Counted from the first letter of the stretch, positions 8,639 through 18,235 are shown. The stretch: DNA of 64,000 bases from CBDCVY01 sp965223245 (GCA_965223245.1 CBDCVY010000013.1:3844001-3908000), one strand, 5' to 3'. A program made the numbers and translations. The notes: generated from the letters alone by a model not told the origin.

Positions 8639-9124
8639 TTGCTACTTTTAGGTGTGATTGATTTTCTAAAACGAACCTTATTGGTAATGGGTGTAATTTT
8701 AATAATTACATTGAGTATACATACGTTTGTATATGCAATTAATGATGAAACTTCTATCAAAGGTCCTGCCTTTGAAGCAATCTTACTGAAAGACCCTAAT
8801 AGCCCACGTTCATCCAATCGATTCAGCTGTTTGGAACCCGTATTTCTCAAGATCACATGGCACAAAATTTACGAAAAACATAAAGTTTCGGTAATTTGGT
8901 TTAATTCCCTCGGTGAGGAACAGGAAACCACTGAATCCCACTTCGAAGGAAAAGATGACATTGAAAAATCCTGGTTTGCCCTGGAGTTTACCAATGTGTT
9001 TAAAGAAGAAAACTTTGCGGAGCCGAAGGAAGCGGGGAAACAGTTTACGGGTACTTGGAAAGTTCAAATGTTTTTAGATGGGCAAAGCTTAGACACCCAA
9101 AGTTTTTTTGTAGATTGTGGATAA
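8639..9124 (+). CDS. hypothetical exported protein
   Basis: The outermost start is TTG 8639, 4 bases after the TPR gene; GTG 8654 and ATG 8687 are alternatives in frame. All give a Sec-type N-terminus (KRT followed by a hydrophobic run ending FVYA). The mature part of about 125 residues is beta-rich by appearance (VFLKITWHKIYE, GTWKVQMFLDGQSL) and holds two cysteines, one just before the stop, which could form a disulfide. The pattern FTGTWKVQMFLDG resembles bacterial Ig-like or DUF-type periplasmic domains, but I cannot name the family. Confidence 0.55.
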   Translation: MLLLGVIDFLKRTLLVMGVILIITLSIHTFVYAINDETSIKGPAFEAILLKDPNSPRSSNRFSCLEPVFLKITWHKIYEKHKVSVIWFNSLGEEQETTESHFEGKDDIEKSWFALEFTNVFKEENFAEPKEAGKQFTGTWKVQMFLDGQSLDTQSFFVDCG

Positions 9125-9155
9125 AATTCTAAATCATGAAGTTAATGGTTTTGAA

Positions 9156-9452
9156 TTAACGGATGTCCTTCTCCTCACTTGAATTTTCCTGGTCTTCTTT
9201 ATTCTCTAGAAAACGACTTTCTATTTTTCCTAAATCTTTCTTATTTTTATTGATTTTTTTTAACAGGGTTTTAGTTTCTTGATCCTGAAAAAGTTCGTTT
9301 AAATCCATTTCCTCTTCGGGAAAAAGCAAATTCAAATCAATTTCTTCATTAGATTCTTTTTCCTCAAGATTAGGGTTTTCTTGAGGGACGGAAGTACTTT
9401 CTCCGGATTGGCTATTTTCATTTATGAATGTGGACGTTTCTTCATCTGACAT
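9156..9452 (-). CDS. small acidic hypothetical protein
   Basis: I chose the ATG at 9452 because a GGAG ribosome-binding site lies 7 bases upstream; a frame start exists at 9482 but lacks one. The 98-residue product is strongly acidic, rich in Glu, Asn and Ser, and probably disordered apart from a Lys-rich helical segment. It contains a repeated motif, DLNLLF and DLNELF, 15 residues apart, which looks like a pair of short binding motifs. It is the last gene of the pepA run. Function unknown. Confidence 0.5.
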   Translation of the reverse strand: MSDEETSTFINENSQSGESTSVPQENPNLEEKESNEEIDLNLLFPEEEMDLNELFQDQETKTLLKKINKNKKDLGKIESRFLENKEDQENSSEEKDIR

Positions 9453-9509
9453 AAGGGACTCCAAATAATATATTTCCATCATGTTACTGAAAAACTATTT
9501 TCTACTCAA

Positions 9510-10121
9510 CTAAGAATTTTCAAAGTAAGTAAGAATTTTGGGTACTAATTTGATAGCTAAATTTCGGTCAAAGTCTAAAAGAAACTTAAGCGTTCGTTTA
9601 GCCTTATCCCAATCAGGGTTGGTTCCTAGTAAGGTTTTCTCTAAACGCTCCAATTCGAAAATTACTTCTTCTTTTTCTCTTTCATTGAAACTAAATTGAT
9701 TTATTAAGGGTTTATAGAAATTTTCATTAAATCCCATTCCCAAGGACGAAGGAGGTTCTTTAGTTTCATTATTTATGGTGATAGGTTCACTTGATGCAGA
9801 TATTTTTTGTTTAAGTTGTTTGTCCTTTAAAATGTCTAAGATAAGATTCAAAATTTCTATTGCTAAATCAATATCGCAAGATAATGCGATTCGATCATTA
9901 ATTTCATTTTGTTCTTCTTGTTTCTTTGATAGAAAAAAATCAGAAGCAAAGCGGATTTCATCAAAGGTAGGTTTTTTAGTTGGGGAGTGCTCCAAAATAA
10001 ACTGAGCTGTTTTAGTTTTCCATGGAGAAAAATTTGGATCATTGCGGTTCCAAGCGCCGGTTTTCAACGCTTGGGCTTCTTGAATTAAAACATTTATTTT
10101 CTTTTCCCAAGATCCTGACAT
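9510..10121 (-). CDS. hypothetical cytoplasmic protein, 203 residues
   Basis: A mostly helical, charged protein without signal peptide or membrane segment. A GAGGGG ribosome-binding site directly precedes the start, and the gene lies 6 bases after the membrane-protein gene in the pepA operon. The start (SGSWEKKINVLIQEAQALKTGAWNR) and the middle (ALSCDIDLAIEILNLILDIL) look well ordered, with a polar linker near residues 110-135. I do not recognise a family. Confidence 0.6.
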   Translation of the reverse strand: MSGSWEKKINVLIQEAQALKTGAWNRNDPNFSPWKTKTAQFILEHSPTKKPTFDEIRFASDFFLSKKQEEQNEINDRIALSCDIDLAIEILNLILDILKDKQLKQKISASSEPITINNETKEPPSSLGMGFNENFYKPLINQFSFNEREKEEVIFELERLEKTLLGTNPDWDKAKRTLKFLLDFDRNLAIKLVPKILTYFENS

Positions 10122-10127
10122 GACCCC

Positions 10128-10610
10128 TCAGTAACGTGCTAGGTAAACTCCTAAGAAAAGAGCTATCCCAATAGTCCACATACTAGCTTGACTAAGCAAG
10201 CGCATTTTTTCCAAGGTAGGGCGAACCAAGCTTTTGTTTTCTGGCCTTAAATCTAAATGAGCGATTTTTGACCGAAGTCCAAAGGTAAGATAAGCACTGA
10301 GAAAAAATGCAATAACCGCAAATATGAGCTTTATCCCCAGGACATTATAATATCCATCCTTAAGGTTTACTTGGTCCGTATAATTTTCCATTAAGTAATA
10401 GACACCAGATCCTACCAATAAAAGAACACAAACGAAAATAGTAGGGGCGAGTGTTTCCATCATTTTATAAATAATCGAGTTCTCATCTAGAGTTTGGTGT
10501 GAGGCACTTTTTTCTATTTTAGGCAGCAATAACAAAAGGCAAAATGCGGAAGCACCCACTCCAATAGCGGCCGATAACAAATGGATAAAAATAATGATGG
10601 CGTTTTGCAT
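10128..10610 (-). CDS. four-helix membrane protein (CopD-like/DUF2269-like)
   Basis: Four hydrophobic segments are visible (about residues 4-28, 51-72, 85-107 and 137-157). The first begins IIIFIHLLSAAIGVGASAF, with a histidine inside the membrane, a pattern seen in CopD-like and DUF2269 integral membrane proteins. Some of these bind haem or metal, but that is not shown here. It starts 4 bases after pepA, so it is likely co-translated in the same operon. Confidence 0.65.
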   Translation of the reverse strand: MQNAIIIFIHLLSAAIGVGASAFCLLLLLPKIEKSASHQTLDENSIIYKMMETLAPTIFVCVLLLVGSGVYYLMENYTDQVNLKDGYYNVLGIKLIFAVIAFFLSAYLTFGLRSKIAHLDLRPENKSLVRPTLEKMRLLSQASMWTIGIALFLGVYLARY

Positions 10611-10614
10611 AGAG

Positions 10615-12138
10615 TTATAAATTTCTTAAGTAGTTTACAAGAAGTCGAACCCCGTATCCCGATCCGCCCTTGGGAACATAGGGTTTTTCTTGACTGGTCC
10701 AGGCGGTACCGGCAATATCAAAATGGGCCCAGGGAAAGTCGCCAACAAATGGTTTTAAAAATGCTGCGGCTGTTGCCGAGCCAGCACCAACTCCAGGGCT
10801 CCCAATATTTTTTAAGTCTGCAATATCACTTTTTACAGCTTTTTCAAATTCATCATAAAGAGGAAGTTCCCAAACACGCTCGCCAACTGCAGTGCCGCAT
10901 TTTATAAGTTTTTGAATTAATTTCTCGTCATTTCCTATTATTGCGCTGGCTTCATGACCTAATGCCACAATACATGCACCTGTAAGAGTGGCCAAATCAA
11001 TTATCGCTTTGGGTTTGTATTTTTGAGCATACACTAATGCGTCTGCCAATATCAATCGGCCTTCCGCATCTGTGTTTAGCACTTCAATTGTTTTACCGTT
11101 AGAAGCTTTGAGGATATCTCCCGGTTTAATGGCGGACCCTCCGGGCATATTTTCCGTAGCAGGAATTATACCAATGACATTGACAGGAAGTTTCAGGCTG
11201 GCAGCTGCTTGTAACGTTCCAATCGTTACAGCTCCACCGGACATGTCAAACTTCATTTCATCCATATTTGCTCCCGGTTTAAGGGAGATACCTCCGGTGT
11301 CAAATGTAATGCCTTTGCCCACTATAGTTATGGGTGCTTGTTTTTTCTTTCCTCCAAAGTATTCCATTACTATAAATTTGGGAGGCTCATGAGACCCCTT
11401 TGCAACACCCAATAAGGAGCCCATTTTTTCTTTTTCCATGGCTTCTTTATTTAAAACTTTACAGGTGAATTTATACTTTTTAGCTATTTTTTTTGCTGTG
11501 TCCGCTAAATAGGTTGGAGTTGCTTTATTGCTGGGATGGTGCATTAGGTCCCGTGTGCTGATCACAGCATCACACAGTAACTGCGTGGACTCTACACCTT
11601 TTTTTATAGAAGCGACCTTTGCTTTTGCCGATGTAATTAAAGTAATAGTTTTGATTCGACTAGGAGGATTGTCTTTGTCCGGAGTTTTATATTCATCGAA
11701 ATGATATAGGCCAAGTAATGCGCCTTCCGTAATAGCGGATGCAACCGGATTCCCGGATTTACTTTTTCCGGATTTAGAAATTTTATTGAATTCAGGATCG
11801 CTGATATAGAAAGAAATTGAATTGAATTTTGATCTCTCTGCTACCTTGGCGGAAGTTCCTGCTGTCTGTCGTACTTTTTCTTCATTTAAATCTTTGAGGG
11901 CACCTAATCCCACAAGAATCAGGTTGTCGGCTCCTAATACACATTTGGAACTTAAGGAAAGTATTTGGTTGAGTTTGCCTTCAAAGCGTTTAGATTCCAT
12001 AGCGGCACTAATGGCACCCTTGAATCGATCGTCAATTGTTTTGATCAATCCGGAAGGCTTTTTTTCAGGACAAAATAACACAAGACACTCTGCCTTGTGA
12101 TCCAAAACATCTTCTGCGGCGATATCTATTTTTTTCAT
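10615..12138 (-). CDS. pepA: leucyl aminopeptidase (M17 family)
   Basis: Cytosolic two-metal aminopeptidase releasing N-terminal residues from peptides. The catalytic domain carries VGKGITFDTGGISLKPG (metal-binding lysine and aspartate), KFDMSGGA and the family signature NTDAEGRLILADAL, which holds the remaining metal ligands and the catalytic arginine. The N-terminal alpha/beta domain (residues 1-170) is less conserved, as usual. Length 507 is normal. It is the first gene of a minus-strand run with three small genes. Some PepA proteins also bind DNA; nothing here argues for or against that. Confidence 0.95.
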   Translation of the reverse strand: MKKIDIAAEDVLDHKAECLVLFCPEKKPSGLIKTIDDRFKGAISAAMESKRFEGKLNQILSLSSKCVLGADNLILVGLGALKDLNEEKVRQTAGTSAKVAERSKFNSISFYISDPEFNKISKSGKSKSGNPVASAITEGALLGLYHFDEYKTPDKDNPPSRIKTITLITSAKAKVASIKKGVESTQLLCDAVISTRDLMHHPSNKATPTYLADTAKKIAKKYKFTCKVLNKEAMEKEKMGSLLGVAKGSHEPPKFIVMEYFGGKKKQAPITIVGKGITFDTGGISLKPGANMDEMKFDMSGGAVTIGTLQAAASLKLPVNVIGIIPATENMPGGSAIKPGDILKASNGKTIEVLNTDAEGRLILADALVYAQKYKPKAIIDLATLTGACIVALGHEASAIIGNDEKLIQKLIKCGTAVGERVWELPLYDEFEKAVKSDIADLKNIGSPGVGAGSATAAAFLKPFVGDFPWAHFDIAGTAWTSQEKPYVPKGGSGYGVRLLVNYLRNL

Positions 12139-12326
12139 ATGCGAAATCCCTTCATTGTCAAACTAATACGGGTTCTTTCAATTAAATGGGGGGATAAACA
12201 GTTTTTGGAGAAACCTTATGTTCCCAGTTGATGATCTTCATTCTAAGGAAAAATCGGTGACCAAACAAGGGGAAAGTCCAACTCTCAATATTCAAAATAA
12301 GGAAAAATTTTCAAATAAAAAGTTTT

Positions 12327-15300
12327 TTATGCGGCTTGAGAACGGGTTTGAAGTCTAAAATGAGACAAGCTTTTTTGAGAAGAAATTAAACTTTTAAGAG
12401 CCTTCATGGCAAAAAAGTATTCACCATTGTTGGAGAGACCTGTTTCCAAACAAATACGGTACCAATCTATGGCTTCTTCTATTCTTCCTTGAGTTTGAGC
12501 TTTAAAGCCTAAGAAAAAAGAATATTCGCAGCGTTTTTTAGGGGTGTCCATTCGCAGGAGCAATTCTTTTTTGGAAATCTCGTTTAAAAGATAAAGACCT
12601 AAGATGCCATACTTATTTTCTTTCATTCCCGGTAGGGAATAGTAAGCTTTTAATTGCTTAATTTCTTTGGGTGAAATATCGAAATAAATTAAAGAGGAGG
12701 CTGCTCTTAACACCCAGTTATATGTGTCGGGAGATTTCATAACTTTCCACAATAATTCAAAATGGCTATCGGCAAAAAAATACATAGCTGCAGGTCCCAT
12801 TAATTGTTGCGGAAGATTTTCTCTTAGCCAATTGACAGCTTTTTCCTCGCCGGCGAATTCTTTTAAATATGTATACATTTTGATTCGAAAAATAATGGAA
12901 TCACTACCTTGAAGGTACACCCCTTGTGATAGCCTGAATGCTAACTCGCTGTGCCCTGACTCAAAAGCGGATTGAGCCCAAATTTTTAAAATTTTATTTT
13001 TCGAATAAGAAGAGATTTGTGTAATAGCATCAAGTGCTTGTAGAGATTGCTCTAAGGGTTTTTCTTTAAAGTTTTTTGTGATTTCAAAACCTAGCTGATG
13101 CCAATGATTTGCAGTCAGGGTGTAAGGATGGTTTTTTATTAAAAGAGCGACCTTAGTGAATTTGGATTGGTTCCAATAAAATCCAACAAGATTAGAAAGA
13201 TAACTTGCAGAACCCGGGTATCTTTTATAGCATCGAATAAACATTTCTTCCGCCTGTTCCTGCTGGCCAAGTTCTTTAAATATTTTTCCTGCCCAACTTA
13301 GGGATCCTCCCGTATAACTAGGGACCGCTTCCAAAATAACCGGTAAGGCTCTATTATATTGCTTCTCTTCATAATAGGTTTTTGCCAATTTGGTTAGAGC
13401 ATGTGGAATTTCCAGATTGGACGTTAAAACCTTTTTATTTAACCAATCCTGAATGACAATTCTTGCGGAGTCGTATTTTTTCTTGTTTAAAAGAAAACTG
13501 ATGTAAGGTTTACGTGCTTTCCAGTTTTTTGGGTCTTCTTTCACAACTTTTTTAAACCAATTTTCAATTACCGGTAATGGAACTTCCTCAAATTTGTTTA
13601 ATAAACTGACTATATATGATTTTAAGTTTGTGGGTGTGGTGGGGTCACGAAGTAATTGGAGTAAGTCAATTTGATCTCGATTTAAATAAGAGATATATGC
13701 TTTAGAAGCTATATGGTCTTGTTCGGCAACATTAATGAGTTGTTTCGTCACTTTTTCATAAAGTTTTAGATCTAGCAGGTTCTCGTAAGCAATGTCTGCC
13801 ATCGCTTTTAGGTGTTCAGGACGGGTGTCTAATTGCGAAACCAGCCTGCGTACGCAAATCCAAATTCCCGGGTCTCCACTATGTAGATGTTTTTGAAGTT
13901 CTTGCCAAGTTCGAAGAATGAGCGGTGTTCCCCATTGATTAAAACCCATCAATTGTTCAATCATTTCATCTTTTTTGGGTTGAGAATTTTGAGCTTGAGT
14001 TAAATCATAGTACCAATTTGATAATTGTTGTGCTTGGTTGGGCTGAAAAAAGGAAAAAGAACCCATGGAATTTTTTACTTTGTTAAAAAATTGGTCTTTT
14101 GAAAATACTATTCTTTTAAATTTGTTAACTGTTTTTTGACCCTCGATTAAAAGATTATTGGAACTGGCTTTAAGGATTTCTGCATATGTATTTGCACTCT
14201 TCCTATCGCTTAGGTTATCCAAATAGAATAATCCCTCTGTAAAAATTGAAGAATAAAAGTAACTTCTAAAGAATAGTTCGTAGTCTTGCGAATTAAAGAA
14301 AACACCTGAATATCTCTCAGTAGGTAATGAGACTTCGATTTCAAATTTATTTAAGAGGGATTTCAAATTTGTGGAATCCCCCAATATTTTTCCTAGTGAA
14401 TGTGAAAGTTGTTTATTGTATCTTCCCTTTGTGAAAATTTTTGATAGGGTTTGTGTTGACAGGTTTCCGGATTCTTTTGACAAATTTAATAGAATTAACA
14501 ATTGAGTTAATTTTGGAAAATTCTGTTTTGAATAAAAAGAGTTTAGATTAAATCCGGTTTTTATTACTGAGAGTTGGATAATGTCTTCTCCAAATGCACT
14601 TGCTAGCCAATCTTGCCATTCTTCAAAATTCCCCTTTTTCGCTAATCTTAATAACCATAAGTAGCGGGTCTCTTTATTAGTCTTTTGAGAATGAGCTGCG
14701 TTACGGAGAATCGAATCCTCTTTTAATAAAAATAATCGTAGAGGATCGTTTAAGGGTAAGGTAAGCGCCAAAAGATTTGCATGTGAGGAGTAACCTAGAG
14801 CTTCCGCAATTAAAGTTTCTTCCCGTGACATGGCAGACGCTGTTAATCCTCGTGCAAGAGCTAAGTTGCATAAGGATTTTGCTTTTAGGGCGTCGGTGAT
14901 TTCAATAAGATCTAAAGTTTGGAAAATAATTTGGGCGAGCGCTGTGGCCGCAGATTGAATAACCCAGTTGTGATGGATTCCTTGATTCCAAAATTGGTTG
15001 GACATTTGAGCCACTAATGCCATAGATGGAGTGTAGTAATTGTTGAACTCCTTTTTTATTAAATTATGGTTTGGATGGAAGTTATCATTCGTTAGAGCAA
15101 TAGGGTGCTTTCTATTTAAATGTTTCGTCCAATTTACCAATAGGGTCATGAAGTTTGAAAAATCCGGAAACTCTGGGATGGACCCCACATTTATTCCTTG
15201 ATAGTGAATATGCCACAAAATTCCGTCAAAATTTACTTGTGGATCCGAAGGTTTTTCTCCAGTAAAAAATGTGTAGATATTAGCGATCGCTAATAAGAAT

Positions 15301-15527
15301 CTTCTGTCGGGTTGCAGACGATAACTATCTTCAAGCGTGTTTCGCATTTGCTGGGGAGAAACTTCCATGATGTTAGGAATTTTGTCATCTAAGGGTGAAG
15401 CTTGGATCTTCGTAAATTGAGATGGAGTTGGATTAAGGTTCTCCAAAAACCAATTGGGTTGAAAAATTTGAATGTAGGAGGCGAAAGCTAACGTGACGCC
15501 TAACAGACCATACAAATAGGGTCTCAT
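12327..15527 (-). CDS. very large TPR/helical-repeat protein with N-terminal anchor
   Basis: A 1066-residue protein with one N-terminal hydrophobic segment (residues 3-22, GLLGVTLAFASYIQIF) and then almost entirely helical repeats. Recognisable TPR units appear in the second half (YDSARIVIQDWL, YNRALPVILEAVPSYTGGSLSWAGKIFKELG, QAEEMFIRCYKRYPGSASYLSNLVGFYW) and again near the C-terminus (EEAIDWYRICLETGLS). The first 500 residues have no recognised domain. It is probably an envelope-anchored scaffold facing the periplasm. It is transcribed alone and divergently from the Vgb-like gene. Confidence 0.7.
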   Translation of the reverse strand: MRPYLYGLLGVTLAFASYIQIFQPNWFLENLNPTPSQFTKIQASPLDDKIPNIMEVSPQQMRNTLEDSYRLQPDRRFLLAIANIYTFFTGEKPSDPQVNFDGILWHIHYQGINVGSIPEFPDFSNFMTLLVNWTKHLNRKHPIALTNDNFHPNHNLIKKEFNNYYTPSMALVAQMSNQFWNQGIHHNWVIQSAATALAQIIFQTLDLIEITDALKAKSLCNLALARGLTASAMSREETLIAEALGYSSHANLLALTLPLNDPLRLFLLKEDSILRNAAHSQKTNKETRYLWLLRLAKKGNFEEWQDWLASAFGEDIIQLSVIKTGFNLNSFYSKQNFPKLTQLLILLNLSKESGNLSTQTLSKIFTKGRYNKQLSHSLGKILGDSTNLKSLLNKFEIEVSLPTERYSGVFFNSQDYELFFRSYFYSSIFTEGLFYLDNLSDRKSANTYAEILKASSNNLLIEGQKTVNKFKRIVFSKDQFFNKVKNSMGSFSFFQPNQAQQLSNWYYDLTQAQNSQPKKDEMIEQLMGFNQWGTPLILRTWQELQKHLHSGDPGIWICVRRLVSQLDTRPEHLKAMADIAYENLLDLKLYEKVTKQLINVAEQDHIASKAYISYLNRDQIDLLQLLRDPTTPTNLKSYIVSLLNKFEEVPLPVIENWFKKVVKEDPKNWKARKPYISFLLNKKKYDSARIVIQDWLNKKVLTSNLEIPHALTKLAKTYYEEKQYNRALPVILEAVPSYTGGSLSWAGKIFKELGQQEQAEEMFIRCYKRYPGSASYLSNLVGFYWNQSKFTKVALLIKNHPYTLTANHWHQLGFEITKNFKEKPLEQSLQALDAITQISSYSKNKILKIWAQSAFESGHSELAFRLSQGVYLQGSDSIIFRIKMYTYLKEFAGEEKAVNWLRENLPQQLMGPAAMYFFADSHFELLWKVMKSPDTYNWVLRAASSLIYFDISPKEIKQLKAYYSLPGMKENKYGILGLYLLNEISKKELLLRMDTPKKRCEYSFFLGFKAQTQGRIEEAIDWYRICLETGLSNNGEYFFAMKALKSLISSQKSLSHFRLQTRSQAA

Positions 15528-15697
15528 CCAAGCACCGGGAGCAGTTTAAATAAGATAGAAATTCGCTGTAAATATAAAAAGTATAAAGTATTGTGGTCTT
15601 AAAAAACAGAAAATTCATATCTATAGTTTCAAAGTGTTTTTTGTTGTGGTTTTTATATGAAGGTATAATTGAATAAAAAAATCTGGGGGATTTTGTT

Positions 15698-16756
15698 ATG
15701 GAAATTCTAATAAAACTGTGGATTAGACTTCTATTAAGCTTTGTAATTCTTTGGATTGGGCTGAATTTGGCCTATGCTTCCACAATTCTTGAATACATGA
15801 CTCCTACGAAGGACAGTAGTCCGGCAGATATAACCATGGATGGGCAGGGTAACTTATGGTTTACAGAAATCAATGCCAATAAGATTGGCAAATTGATTCC
15901 TTCTCAGTCTAAACCTGGAACATCTGAGGGGATTAAAGAATATGATTTACCCCAACCAAATAGCAAACCTCATTACATTGCAGTGGCTCGGGATGGAATG
16001 ATTTGGTTCACCGAGATGAAAGGAAACCGTATTGGAAAACTTGATCCCGCAACTGGCAAGATTAAAGAATACGAAATTCCTACTCCCAAAAGTGAGCCTC
16101 ATCAAATTAAAGAAGGAGAAGACGGTCACATATGGTTTTTAGAATTCGAAACCAATAAAATTGGTCGGTTCAACCCTGAATTAGAGTCTTTCAAAGAGTT
16201 CCCAATACCCGAAGGTCATCCACATGGATTGGCTTTAGAGGGAAAAAAAGTTTGGTACACACAAGGGGGCAAATTTTGGGCACAGGTATTTTTTAACAAA
16301 GTAAGTGTTCTCGATACTGAAACAGGAAAAGTTGAAGAATTCACAATTCCACCTGAAAAATCTGTACCTCATGGGATAACTCTTAGTACCGATGCTGTCA
16401 TATGGTTTACAGAAATGTTTGAAAGTAAATTGGCAAATTTAACTTTTCCAAAGGACCAGCCTCCCAAAATAACGGAATATTTGCTTGGTAAACGAAAAGG
16501 ACCGCATGATTTAATCGTCGATGACCAGAGGAAATGGGTTTGGTTTACTGCCAATCGTCCTGCCAGTATTGGTAGGCTTGATTTAGCTAAAGCTGAACCC
16601 GGAACAAATAAAGGGGTAGAATTCTTCCCCACTCCCACTCCAAAAAGTCACCCCAGTCAATTAGTTTTAGATAATGAGGGAAATATCTGGTTTACAGAAA
16701 TGGGATTGTATTTCCGAGGTAAATATTTAAATCAAATTGGAAAGTTAATTCCCTGA
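15698..16756 (+). CDS. secreted Vgb-like (streptogramin B lyase family) beta-propeller
   Basis: A signal peptide (residues 1-28, ending LAYAS) precedes seven similar blades, each with a DGxIWFTE core and a NKIGKLDP-type strand (for example GNLWFTEINANKIGKL and GMIWFTEMKGNRIGKL). This is the Vgb/NHL-type propeller. Virginiamycin B lyase itself opens streptogramin B antibiotics, but most environmental homologues are uncharacterised and the export signal differs from the cytosolic lyase. The substrate should be regarded as unknown. A GGGGGA ribosome-binding site precedes the ATG. Confidence 0.8.
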   Translation: MEILIKLWIRLLLSFVILWIGLNLAYASTILEYMTPTKDSSPADITMDGQGNLWFTEINANKIGKLIPSQSKPGTSEGIKEYDLPQPNSKPHYIAVARDGMIWFTEMKGNRIGKLDPATGKIKEYEIPTPKSEPHQIKEGEDGHIWFLEFETNKIGRFNPELESFKEFPIPEGHPHGLALEGKKVWYTQGGKFWAQVFFNKVSVLDTETGKVEEFTIPPEKSVPHGITLSTDAVIWFTEMFESKLANLTFPKDQPPKITEYLLGKRKGPHDLIVDDQRKWVWFTANRPASIGRLDLAKAEPGTNKGVEFFPTPTPKSHPSQLVLDNEGNIWFTEMGLYFRGKYLNQIGKLIP

Positions 16757-17037
16757 AAAAATCAAGCTTCCTTCAATCGGCGTAAGGGAGAAATTTTTTG
16801 CTCTTTGCTAATGAAATCTTTTCGACTTGTTTTAAAAGCTTCTATACTTTTTCAATCTGAAAATTAAAAACACGCAATCTCTGTCTTTCCAAGGTCAAAG
16901 TTCTTCATTTCTTTTTGATTGAGAAAAGGGTCATTATAAAAAAAACAATCTTAGGGAACTAAAACGATTTGGAACCTTTGAAAGAGGTCATTAAACTTAT
17001 TGTGTCAACCCAATGATTTTTTTCAAAGGAGCCATTC

Positions 17038-17745
17038 ATGAAAAGGTTTTTCAACCTTGTTTTAGTTTTTACTTTACTGCAATTTAGTTTTTTTATAATC
17101 CCTTTCGGAATTGTATATGGTAAAGATAATTCTAATTGGCAAAAGGACAAGGCCTTTTTGAAAAAGATAATGCAGGACGAAAAAGTTTTAAAAAAAGATC
17201 CCAATAATCCGCGATTGAATTATGAGATGGGGATGAACTATTTTTTAATGGAAGAATATAAATCGGCAAAGTCTTATTTTAAGAAGACTCTGAGGTTAAA
17301 ACCCCAAGATGATAATCTTAGGTATCGCCTGGGATTGAAATTTGCCCAGGCAAGTCAGATAAAAGATGCATTGAATTTTTTTAAAGAAGCTCTAGATCTG
17401 GATCAAAATAATAGTCTTGTGCATATTGAAATGGGACAGCTCTATTTTAAAATGAGGAAATACAATAAGGCCAGAAAGCATTATAAATTAGCGGCAGAAT
17501 TGGATCCACTGTATGAAGAAGATTACCGTGATATTGAAAAACAAATTCGACAAAAAATGGTGATCGAAAAGTATCAAAGGATCTTAAGAAAAAATCCCCA
17601 AGATGCTTTGACCCACGGAAAATTGGCAGATATTTATCGAACCTTGGGAAGGGAAAAAGAGGCAATTTTTCATTACCAAGAAGCCGTGAGGGTGGACCCT
17701 AATTATAAGAATTTTGTGCCGGCGGATATAGAAATAATAAATTGA
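17038..17745 (+). CDS. secreted TPR-repeat protein
   Basis: A signal peptide (residues 1-29, ending GIVYGKD) is followed by at least four clear TPRs: PRLNYEMGMNYFLMEEYKSA, NLRYRLGLKFAQASQIKDAL, SLVHIEMGQLYFKMRKYNKA and ALTHGKLADIYRTLGREKEA. The last two are separated by a basic helix (DIEKQIRQKMVIEKYQRIL). The domain is probably periplasmic and mediates protein contacts. An AAAGGAG ribosome-binding site precedes the ATG. No partner can be inferred from the neighbours. Confidence 0.78.
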   Translation: MKRFFNLVLVFTLLQFSFFIIPFGIVYGKDNSNWQKDKAFLKKIMQDEKVLKKDPNNPRLNYEMGMNYFLMEEYKSAKSYFKKTLRLKPQDDNLRYRLGLKFAQASQIKDALNFFKEALDLDQNNSLVHIEMGQLYFKMRKYNKARKHYKLAAELDPLYEEDYRDIEKQIRQKMVIEKYQRILRKNPQDALTHGKLADIYRTLGREKEAIFHYQEAVRVDPNYKNFVPADIEIIN

Positions 17746-17910
17746 ATTTAATGATCGGATGGAGAAGGATAAAAATATTTTTTATAAATTAAAATGCATT
17801 TAAAAAATAAAAAACCCCCCTTAATATTCTAGTACTGTAAAGAAAAACCAAGTACAGAATTCCTAAAGAAGAAGCCGAAGAAACGACATAATGGTTTGGG
17901 AAAAGTAGGT

Positions 17911-18111
17911 CTATTTTGGTACTACTTTTGCGGCTTGTGGGCCCTTTTGGCCTTCAGTCACTTCATACTCAACATCTTGTCCTTGCTTTAAGGTTTTATA
18001 ACCATCAATCTGAATTTCAGAAAAATGTACAAACACGTCTTTCCCTTCTTCAGATTCAATGAACCCATACCCTTTGGAATTGCTGAACCATTTAACTTTT
18101 CCCATTGCCAT
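17911..18111 (-). CDS. cold-shock domain protein (CspA family)
   Basis: A 66-residue single cold-shock domain with both RNA-binding motifs, KGYGFI (RNP1) and VFVHF (RNP2), and the usual start GKVKWFSNSKGYGFI. Such proteins bind single-stranded RNA and DNA and melt mRNA structure. The chosen ATG has an AAGGGGGA ribosome-binding site. Only about 85 bases separate it from an upstream terminator, so it lacks the long 5' leader of E. coli cspA and may be constitutive rather than cold-regulated. Confidence 0.95.
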   Translation of the reverse strand: MAMGKVKWFSNSKGYGFIESEEGKDVFVHFSEIQIDGYKTLKQGQDVEYEVTEGQKGPQAAKVVPK

Positions 18112-18193
18112 AAATCCCCCTTTTTTAAGAACATTAAGAGCGCATATACTACCACAGGTAGGTAAGGAAACCCAAGAAACTCTACTTTATTTT

Positions 18194-18235
18194 TGCAAAA
18201 AAAGGGGGGTAAAAAATGCCCCCTTTAAAGTTTTT
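18194..18235. terminator. intrinsic terminator between the 55-residue gene and the cold-shock gene
   Basis: An 8-bp perfect GC-rich stem (AAAGGGGG at 18201-18208, CCCCCTTT at 18219-18226) with a 10-base loop. On the minus strand it is followed by a T-run, giving a classic terminator for transcription from the 55-residue gene. A T-run also lies on the plus side, so it may act in both directions. Confidence 0.75.

Noticed and set aside
10581..10907. 108-codon plus-strand frame
   Set aside because: It lies opposite pepA and the membrane-protein gene, both of which have conserved protein motifs.
12218..12358. 46-codon plus-strand frame starting MFPVDDLHSK with a GGAG site
   Set aside because: It overlaps the 3' end of the convergent TPR gene and has no recognisable features. 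The ribosome-binding site alone is not enough.
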